Shown: positions 34,385 through 41,053 of the stretch, piece by piece
Layout of the letters: each line of letters begins with the position of its first letter
Position numbering within the stretch: the first letter of the stretch is position 1
Source of the DNA: an uncultured Pseudoflavonifractor sp.
GTDB taxonomy: Bacteria > Bacillota > Clostridia > Oscillospirales > Oscillospiraceae
Reading direction: 5' to 3'
NCBI GenBank assembly: GCA_904419835.1
Contig: CAJFTA010000004.1
Location: 1-64,000, forward strand
DNA: 64,000 nucleotides
Notes under the pieces: model-generated
Databases searched by the model: none
What the model saw: only the letters and a program-made list of their open reading frames with translations
What the model was told of the DNA's origin: nothing
Position numbers and translations under genes: made by a program

Positions 34385-37300
34385 ATGGGGAACACAGCGT
34401 TTGAACGGCGAAAAAGGGCAAATGCATTTTTCCGTAGCTTTAACTGCAATCCGATGATTCTCTTTGTGGGCAGACATATCAGCGATGAGGAGCTGAAACT
34501 GGTGGCGGACTGCCCATGGAGCTGCGTAATGACCAGCAGGACGGATGCGGCTTTCAGCACCTGTTTTAAAAAGACGGAGCGCTCTGTCCAGGAGTACACG
34601 ACCAGGGCGGAAATTCTCGCAAGGCCGCTGAAGCGGGAGAAGCTGCCCATTCTGCGGCTGTGCGGCGTGGAGGGCCATATCCAGGAGGAGGCGGCCAACG
34701 ACGACGCATTTTTGAAGTCCATCGGCCTTTCTGACGGCGGAACGGACATCACTGCCGCCGCCCACGCACAGGAGCTGCTTCAGCTGTTGCCCAGCCTGCT
34801 GGACTGCGTCAGCCAGATGGTGGTCACCGGCTACCGGCCCGAGACAGAGGGAGAGCTGTCCCTGGCCGTATTCGCCAGAGCATTGCTCACCGTGCCCAAC
34901 GGCAATGTCCAGTTCTGGGGTGTGGACCTGGACCAGCCCTCCGGCGGGCAGCTGAAACAGATTGCCGACCGGAAGAGCTTCTATTTGTCGGCGGATAAAC
35001 TGGCCGATATCATCCGTGAGCGCACGGAGGATGTGGCGCCGGTGGCGCCGGCGGACAGCGGCGACCTCTATTATGTGAACAACGGGCCTGTCAGCATCCG
35101 ACCGGAGGAGCTGATGCATTATGGCTATCTGGCCACCCTGCTCACCGACCGGATCGTCTATAAAATCCGCCCCTACGGGAAGCTCCAGTATGAGAAATGG
35201 TTTTCCAATTTCCTGGAACTGAGCGCCTCCAACGGACCCCAGTGGTATGGCTATCTGCCTCACTCCACTTTTTATATAAAACGGAGTTATGAGGATACCA
35301 TTGTCCAGCTGACCAGAAAAATGCTCTCCGGCGGCGGGATGTTTGACCCGCAGGAGTCCGGCCCCATTGTCCTGACCGGCCATCCCAGCAGCAGCAAGAG
35401 CATCACCTTGGGAGCGCTGGCCTACCGGATTTACAACGAAAAGCTCTGCCCTGTTGTTTTTATCCAGAATGATACGCTGCTCTTCTACAACGGCAGCCAG
35501 GAGCTGGACGACCTGGACAATTTGATGCAGTACATCGAGCAGCAGGACGGCATGGGGGCCACCCGCATCCTACTGGTGTGGGACTGCTCCTCTTACCGCT
35601 CCGGTGTCAGCAATGCCCAGAATCTGGTCCGGCAGCTGAAAAACAGAGGCCGGCGCTTTGTGCTGGTGTGCAGCGCATACAGCAAACCTGAGGACAACGC
35701 CGCCGACACAGAATTTTACAGGATGGAAAAGACAGGAGAGTCCACTCGCTTTGTGGCGTGCGGCGCGGAACATGCCCAAGTCATCCGGAGCCGTCAGAGC
35801 TATTATGTGCCCACCACCCGTGTCCTGACCGAGCGGGAGGTGGCTGACCTGCGGAGCAAATTCCGGGACTACTCCGGCATTGATTCGGCCACGCTGAGAA
35901 GCTGGTTTGAGCGGCTTGGCCGGGAGGGAGAGCCCGATATTTTCAACTACTTCTATAAGCTCATCGCCCTGCTGCGGCCCCAGCTGGAGGAGGGGCTGTC
36001 CCGGGAGCAGCGGAAGGTGGCCCAGTACGTCAACGAGCGCTTTGACAAGATTCTGGGGGGAGAGAAGAAAAAAAAGGAGCTCAGCCCCATGATGCAGGCC
36101 TTCCTGAAGGCAGGGTTCACGCCTGAGGAGATTCCGTCGGAGGTGGCCGGGGAGGAAAAGGAGGGAAGCGACACAGAGTTCAACGAGGCACTGGACCGGA
36201 TGAACCTCTGTGTAGCCATGTTCAGCCGCTTCAAGCTGGACATGCCCAGCGGCCTTGCCTTTTCCATTCTGCTGAACCAGTCCTCCAGAGGCAGCGTGTA
36301 CAGTACCGAGAACCGGGCGCTGTTCCATGAGGTGACCAATATCCCCTGGCTCTACTACGGTGAGAGCGAAACCGGCGGAGATTTCGTCTTTCGATTCCGC
36401 AACGCGCTGGAGGCCAAGATTTTCCTGGACAACAAGGGGTACGGCGGACGTGAGCAGGTGGATCTGCTGTGCGACATCATGGACCGCTACGGCCAGGATT
36501 ACCGCCGCAGCCAGTGCATTGACGAGGAACTGACCAAGAGTCTTCAGGATTTGCTGCGCCTGATGGGCCCCAATTCCCGCTATCTGCCCTTCCAGCAGAG
36601 AAAGGAAGGGCACGGGGAGATTCTCAGCAATCTGGACCGGCTCATTGAAAAAGTGAAGGACATCCGGGACGTGTACGGCGTACCCGATATGGATATGGGC
36701 TTTGCGTCCATCATCGTCACCTTCACCCGGGAGTTTTACGGAGGACTGTGGGATGAGGCCTGCAAGGACCGGATGAGCTCCGGAGAGAAGCCGTGGGAGT
36801 ATGACAGAGAGTGGTACTCGGTGGAGCGCTACGAATACCGGCTTCAGCGGCTGTACGAGGCTCTGACCCTGGCCAACCGCTGCGTGGACGAGCTGGACGG
36901 CACAATCCAGTCTCGGGACGACTGGTACAGCAAGCAGCACCTGGCGGAGCAGCGGGATATGCTGATGGTGGAAATCGCCCAGTGCAACTCCCTGGTGGAG
37001 CGGATGGGAGAGGAGTACCGGGAGTGCTGTGCGGCCTGTAACGCCAAGCCGGAGCAGATCCAGTACAGCGGCTGCCACATGCAGTACCCGGAGATTTTCC
37101 GCCAGCTGGTCCGGGTTATCAACCGCCAGCCCACCAACGGATATGCCTACAACGTGCTCTTCAAGGCCTTCCTCAGAGCCTACAACAAGGAGAGCCGCAG
37201 CGAAAAGCGGCTGCAGTACCTCAGCGAGATCATGCAGATTGTAGATATCTGCAGCAACACGGAGGTGCTCAACCGGGGCGCCAACGGCAGGGACGAGATC

Positions 37301-38149
37301 AGTGAAAACATCACAGCCATTCAGGCCCTCAGCAACGACTTCAGGATCTCCATTGACGAGATTAAGAACCGGAGTGCCGGAGCGCAGAACACCTACTACG
37401 ACCTCTACGACAAGCTGCTGGAGGCAAACAACCCTGCGGCCATTACCTTCATCTGCCAGAAGGAGCTGGACAGGGCAAAGATTGCGTTCCGCATGAACAG
37501 CCAGCTCTCCGACTATCAGGTCATGATGTGTGAAAAAATACGGAAGTTCATGCGCAGCAGTGAGAATTTCCAGTGCATCGCAGCCAATGCCTACGCGCTG
37601 GCCATGCTGATCCGGGTCAGCTGGATGAGTTATAACAGGCGCTCCCTGCAGGGCAGCGCCGAGTGCCAGCTGACCAGGCTGAACCGGAGCCAGTGGGAAG
37701 ACCTGCACGGGCTGTGCCGGCAGTACTTTGACCGGGCGGAGGCCGCGGGCCGCCAGCCCATCCTGGTGCTGCTCTATGCGCTGTCCACCCTCCAGACCGG
37801 ATGGAACTACAACGCGGCCGATCAGATTCTGAAAACCCTGGATGAGGGACAGTTCTATGCCTCTGCCAGAATGCGCACACCCTTTATGATCTGCGACGAG
37901 ACAGGGGCGCCGCTGAAGTACAGCGGCACCGTGCTGAGCACCAAGGATTACAGCGGATATATCCGGGTTAACGGTGTGCCGGAGCATCTTGGCAGCAGAA
38001 CCGGCATCCGGTTCCACCGGGCCAACCTGGGACGTACCACCCGTATGCCCGAGCGGAACAGCGTGCTTACGGATCTGGAACTGGGCATAGGCTATATGGG
38101 GCTGTCTGTGTATACGGACAGCGGAAGACAGGAACGGGGGGCGCAGTGA
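34385..38149 (+). CDS. Giant protein with probable SIR2-like domain, variant P-loop NTPase and helical C-terminus; candidate defence protein
   Basis: A 1254-residue protein I cannot assign to a named family. The N-terminus (about 20-215) is laid out like SIR2_2 domains: MILFVG (24-29), PWSCVMTSRTDAAF (44-57) at the TTNYD position, LPILRLCGVEG (87-97) at the xxKLHG position, and MVVTGYRPETEGEL (145-158) at the GYSxxD position. It is strongly divergent. A probable NTPase follows, with variant P-loop GHPSSSKS (332-339; usual second G replaced by S) and Walker B-like RILLVWD (394-400). The remaining 750 residues are charged and mostly helical with no TM helix. This layout resembles SIR2-STAND (Avs-like) immune proteins, in which the C-terminus senses phage and SIR2 depletes NAD+. 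GGGAGG is 7 nt before the ATG. A partner gene overlaps its stop. Confidence 0.6.
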   Translation: MGNTAFERRKRANAFFRSFNCNPMILFVGRHISDEELKLVADCPWSCVMTSRTDAAFSTCFKKTERSVQEYTTRAEILARPLKREKLPILRLCGVEGHIQEEAANDDAFLKSIGLSDGGTDITAAAHAQELLQLLPSLLDCVSQMVVTGYRPETEGELSLAVFARALLTVPNGNVQFWGVDLDQPSGGQLKQIADRKSFYLSADKLADIIRERTEDVAPVAPADSGDLYYVNNGPVSIRPEELMHYGYLATLLTDRIVYKIRPYGKLQYEKWFSNFLELSASNGPQWYGYLPHSTFYIKRSYEDTIVQLTRKMLSGGGMFDPQESGPIVLTGHPSSSKSITLGALAYRIYNEKLCPVVFIQNDTLLFYNGSQELDDLDNLMQYIEQQDGMGATRILLVWDCSSYRSGVSNAQNLVRQLKNRGRRFVLVCSAYSKPEDNAADTEFYRMEKTGESTRFVACGAEHAQVIRSRQSYYVPTTRVLTEREVADLRSKFRDYSGIDSATLRSWFERLGREGEPDIFNYFYKLIALLRPQLEEGLSREQRKVAQYVNERFDKILGGEKKKKELSPMMQAFLKAGFTPEEIPSEVAGEEKEGSDTEFNEALDRMNLCVAMFSRFKLDMPSGLAFSILLNQSSRGSVYSTENRALFHEVTNIPWLYYGESETGGDFVFRFRNALEAKIFLDNKGYGGREQVDLLCDIMDRYGQDYRRSQCIDEELTKSLQDLLRLMGPNSRYLPFQQRKEGHGEILSNLDRLIEKVKDIRDVYGVPDMDMGFASIIVTFTREFYGGLWDEACKDRMSSGEKPWEYDREWYSVERYEYRLQRLYEALTLANRCVDELDGTIQSRDDWYSKQHLAEQRDMLMVEIAQCNSLVERMGEEYRECCAACNAKPEQIQYSGCHMQYPEIFRQLVRVINRQPTNGYAYNVLFKAFLRAYNKESRSEKRLQYLSEIMQIVDICSNTEVLNRGANGRDEISENITAIQALSNDFRISIDEIKNRSAGAQNTYYDLYDKLLEANNPAAITFICQKELDRAKIAFRMNSQLSDYQVMMCEKIRKFMRSSENFQCIAANAYALAMLIRVSWMSYNRRSLQGSAECQLTRLNRSQWEDLHGLCRQYFDRAEAAGRQPILVLLYALSTLQTGWNYNAADQILKTLDEGQFYASARMRTPFMICDETGAPLKYSGTVLSTKDYSGYIRVNGVPEHLGSRTGIRFHRANLGRTTRMPERNSVLTDLELGIGYMGLSVYTDSGRQERGAQ

Positions 38150-38655
38150 TGAGCAGTATCCTTATCTCTGCGGAGCCTGCGGAAGCTCTGAACCGGAGAA
38201 TCCGGGAGAAAATCGATCCAGCCCTCTTCCTCACCTGCAATTACGCGCCCACGGCGGTACCCTCGCTCCACTGGGACGCCAGGTTTTATCTGGCCGTCCA
38301 GAACCTGTACAAGTTCGCGGTGGACAGCACCTGTGTGACACCGGCGCTGTACCACTTTACGCCTGAGGCCGAACGGTGGCGCTTCAGCCGCTTCCGGGAA
38401 CTGGTGGATACTATAAAAATGCTGCGAGCCGTGCTGGACCACAACAACAGTCAGGCCAACGGCTTCTTTGAGCAGCATCAGCTGGAGGAGTACAGGACGT
38501 GGCAGCAGAGAGAACTGGGGAAGATACAGGCGGAGACCGATCAGGACTTCGAACGGCTGTACAGGGCATTGGAACAGATAGGCGAAAAGCTGATTACCCA
38601 GCTCACGCTGTTTGTGGATCTGGTGGCGGAGGCCGCGGACAAGGCGCCGTTGTAG
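38149..38655 (+). CDS. Partner of the SIR2-like protein, N-terminal part of a probably frameshifted gene
   Basis: This 168-residue frame begins at an ATG overlapping the stop of the giant gene (TGATG), after GGGGGG, so the two are coupled. It starts MSSILISAEPAEALNRRIRE and includes LFLTCNYAPTAVPSLHWDARF, then long amphipathic helices. It ends at a TAG (38653-38655) soon after LITQLTLFVDLVAEAADKA, in mid-helix. I do not recognise the family. The following frame (to 39164) continues with the same composition and has no nearby start codon, so the two parts are probably one protein of about 337 residues. The 'LTCNY' stretch resembles SIR2-type TTNYD, which is worth testing. Confidence 0.6.
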   Translation: MSSILISAEPAEALNRRIREKIDPALFLTCNYAPTAVPSLHWDARFYLAVQNLYKFAVDSTCVTPALYHFTPEAERWRFSRFRELVDTIKMLRAVLDHNNSQANGFFEQHQLEEYRTWQQRELGKIQAETDQDFERLYRALEQIGEKLITQLTLFVDLVAEAADKAPL

Positions 38656-39164
38656 ACCACTGGAAAAGGGAAATTCTGAACTGGTACTGCAAAAAGCAGG
38701 ATATCTACCTGGGGCAGCTTGCCGCTGCCTATATGGCCAACGCTGCGGCCGCAGGCGTCAATATAAACCGAATCAAAGCCTATAACATCCGGCCAAAGCT
38801 GGACCGCTGGATTGAAAACGCCCTCTTTGCCCACCTGGACGAGAAAATCAGAAGCTGCGATTTCATCATCCAGGCGTATCCGTCGGCGGCCTGTGAGGCA
38901 CAGAAAAAGAAGGAGGAGTACTGCCGGGAGAGCGAAGCGCTGCGGGAGGAGATCCAAAGATCTGTTTCCCGGCGGTCGGGAAACAGAAGGAGCACGGCGG
39001 CGGACTGCCGGGACTATTTCTTCTCCCGCCTGTATCCCCAGATCCAGGCGACGCTGGAGAACTGCGGATGTGGAATGCTGCCCCAGGAATTGCTGCAGGA
39101 GGACATTAAACGGCACTTTACCGGCGTAGAGGCCGAGGACTTTGACCGGGAGGCCGGATTTTGA
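38656..39164 (+). pseudogene. C-terminal part of the partner gene, in another frame
   Basis: Protein-like sequence (VVDHWKREILNWYCKKQDIY onward, about 170 residues) lies in the frame one base back from the preceding one, and ends at TGA 39164. There is no ATG, GTG or TTG with an RBS near the junction; the first ATG is at 38732, inside a helix. One missing base in GCGCC near 38646 would fuse the two frames smoothly (KAAVVDHW). The region is charged and helical with a coiled-coil stretch (QKKKEEYCRESEALREEIQ). Function unknown. A perfect 10-bp inverted repeat (CTGTTTCCCG, 38962-38986) lies in it. Confidence 0.55.
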
Positions 39165-39299
39165 GGGCGGCGCGGCGCCCAGGCCGCCGAAAAAGCCCCT
39201 GCATGGTTTTCGGCGGCCTTCCCAAATGCTGTCGCGTTTCGGCCGGGCCGCCTTTTTCCAACGGACAGAATGGACGGAGCGCAAGGCCATAAAATCCTC

Positions 39300-39330
39300 T
39301 TGACATTCCCCCGGGAGGAGGGGGTATTCT
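39300..39330 (+). promoter_or_regulatory. Possible promoter of the NadB-like gene
   Basis: TTGACA, then TATTCT at 19-nt spacing, about 70 nt before the start codon. The spacing is long. The gap before it (39165-39290) has the hairpin GGCCGCCGAAAA/TTTTCGGCGGCC (39182-39217), a probable end of the upstream cassette. Confidence 0.45.
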
Positions 39331-39397
39331 GTTAGGGAAGAAGATACGCGGCCCCGGGCGGCCGTGAAAGACGGGGAACAGGGAAAGGAGCCGGAGT

Positions 39398-40993
39398 ATG
39401 AGACCTGTAGAGCTGGAAACTGACGTGCTGGTACTGGGGGGCGGCAGCGCCGGGCTGTGCGCGGCCATGGCGGCCCGGGAGGCGGGGGCCCGGGTGACCC
39501 TGGCCTACAAGCGGGGGGGCAACGCCACCGCTGTGGCCGCCGGCGGGTACGCGGTGGTGCTGCCCGACGCGGCGGACGACTCCATGGACCGCCTGATGGC
39601 GGACGCCCTCCGCAGCGGCACGGAGCTGGTGGACCAGCCTCTGCTGCGCCGTCTGGCCGAGCGGGCCTACCCCGCCATAGAGCGGGTGACGGAGTGGGGG
39701 GTGGAGTTCTACCGCAACGAGGACGGCAGCTACCGCCGCTTCCGCTCCGGCGGGCACTCGGTGCCCCGGTCCCTGCGCTGCGCCTCCGGCCGGGGCAGCG
39801 ATTCCTACGGCGTCCTCTTCCGCCGGGCGGGAGAGGAGGGCGTGGCCATGCTGAAAAACGCCCTCATCACCCAGCTGCTGCGGAAGGACGGCCGGGTGCG
39901 GGGCGCGGCGGGCATGGACGGGGATGGCAACCCCCTGCTGATTGCGGCCAAGACGGTGGTGCTGGCCACCGGCGGCATGGCCGCCCTCTACGAGCACACC
40001 ACCACCGCCCCCGGCCTCACCGGCGAGGGGTATATTTTGGCTCTGGAGGCGGGCTGCCGCCTGCGGGACATGGAGTTTGTCCAGTTCATGCCCACCACGC
40101 TGGCCGCGCCGCCGGGGCTGAAGGGCAAGCTGGTCAACGACACCCTCCGGGGGGAGGGGGCCGCCATCCTCAACAGCGAGGGCGAGCGGTTCATGGAGCG
40201 CTATGACCCGGTGCTGAAGGATGTGGCGGCCCGGGACATCCTGTCCGCCGCCATTGCCAAGGAGGTGGCCGCCGGACGGGGCAGCCCCATGGGCGGCGTG
40301 TATGTGGACGCCCGGCACATCCCGGAAAAAGCCCTGCTCCAGAGCTTCGGTGCGTGCAAGGCCCTGCGGGCGGCGGGCATCGACCCGTCCAGGGACCTGA
40401 TTGAGGTGGTGCCTGCGGCCCACTTCTCCTGCGGCGGCGTGGTCATCGACGTGGACTGCCACACCGACGTGCCCGGCCTGTACGCCGTGGGCGAGGTGGC
40501 CGGCGGCATCCACGGCGCCAACCGGCTGGGGGCCACGGCCCTGACGGAGAACGTGGTCTTCGGCCAGATTGCCGGGCAGTTTGCGGCGGAGGAGGCGGAA
40601 AAGACGCCCGCGCCCGCCGGGCTGACCTGGGACGCGCCGGCGCAGTGCAGCGACTGCCCCCCCGACCAGGGGACGGAGGACATGCTCACCGGCGGCGAGA
40701 AGAAGATCCGCCGTATTCTCTGGCAGTACGGCGGCATCCTGCGGGACGCCCAGGGCCTGACCCAGGGCCTGGTGGAGCTGGGCTACCTGGACCGGCAGCT
40801 CTCTGAGCTGCCCACGCCCAACTTTGTCCAGCAGCAGAAGAAGCGCCGCCTGACCCAGCTGGTCTACCTGGCCAGCCTGGTGCTCCAGTCCGCCCTCCGG
40901 CGGACCGAGAGCCGTGGCTGCCACACCCGCACCGACTTCCCCGACACCGACCCCAGCCAGGAGAAGAGCATTATCCTCTCTCTGAAAGATTAA
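39398..40993 (+). CDS. FAD-dependent oxidoreductase, L-aspartate oxidase/fumarate reductase flavoprotein-like
   Basis: A 531-residue cytoplasmic FAD_binding_2 protein. The dinucleotide site is VLVLGGGSAGLCAAMAARE at the N-terminus; a second FAD contact is the family's GGIHGANRLGATALTENVVF, and AHFSCGGVVID precedes it. The C-terminal helical domain ends in TESRGCHTRTDFP, as in succinate dehydrogenase/NadB flavoproteins. No nadA, nadC or Fe-S subunit is adjacent, so NAD synthesis is not established; a stand-alone reductase of an organic acid or an L-aspartate oxidase-like enzyme are both possible. RBS AAGGAG is about 9 nt before the ATG. Confidence 0.82.
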   Translation: MRPVELETDVLVLGGGSAGLCAAMAAREAGARVTLAYKRGGNATAVAAGGYAVVLPDAADDSMDRLMADALRSGTELVDQPLLRRLAERAYPAIERVTEWGVEFYRNEDGSYRRFRSGGHSVPRSLRCASGRGSDSYGVLFRRAGEEGVAMLKNALITQLLRKDGRVRGAAGMDGDGNPLLIAAKTVVLATGGMAALYEHTTTAPGLTGEGYILALEAGCRLRDMEFVQFMPTTLAAPPGLKGKLVNDTLRGEGAAILNSEGERFMERYDPVLKDVAARDILSAAIAKEVAAGRGSPMGGVYVDARHIPEKALLQSFGACKALRAAGIDPSRDLIEVVPAAHFSCGGVVIDVDCHTDVPGLYAVGEVAGGIHGANRLGATALTENVVFGQIAGQFAAEEAEKTPAPAGLTWDAPAQCSDCPPDQGTEDMLTGGEKKIRRILWQYGGILRDAQGLTQGLVELGYLDRQLSELPTPNFVQQQKKRRLTQLVYLASLVLQSALRRTESRGCHTRTDFPDTDPSQEKSIILSLKD

Positions 40994-41012
40994 ACAGAAC
41001 ATTAAACAGAAC
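40989..41012 (+). repeat. 12-bp tandem duplication at the stop codon
   Basis: ATTAAACAGAAC occurs twice in a row. The first unit holds the stop codon of the NadB-like gene, so protein length is unaffected. Confidence 0.9.
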
Positions 41013-41046
41013 AACGTGCCCGGAGCCTGCGCTCCGGGCACGTTTT
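41013..41046. terminator. Bidirectional terminator
   Basis: Stem AACGTGCCCGGAGC / GCTCCGGGCACGTT with short loop, followed by TTTT on the + strand and preceded by A-rich sequence that serves the leftward M56 gene. Confidence 0.82.
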
Positions 41047-41053
41047 GTGTGGA

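Noticed and set aside
38600..38660. Programmed ribosomal frameshift in the partner gene
   Set aside because: No slippery heptamer (X XXY YYZ) or clear downstream stem-loop at the junction; a single-base loss explains it better.
34385..39164. Prophage or integrative element carrying the SIR2-like cassette
   Set aside because: No integrase, structural phage gene, transposase or flanking attachment repeats are visible; GC and codon use are only slightly different by eye.
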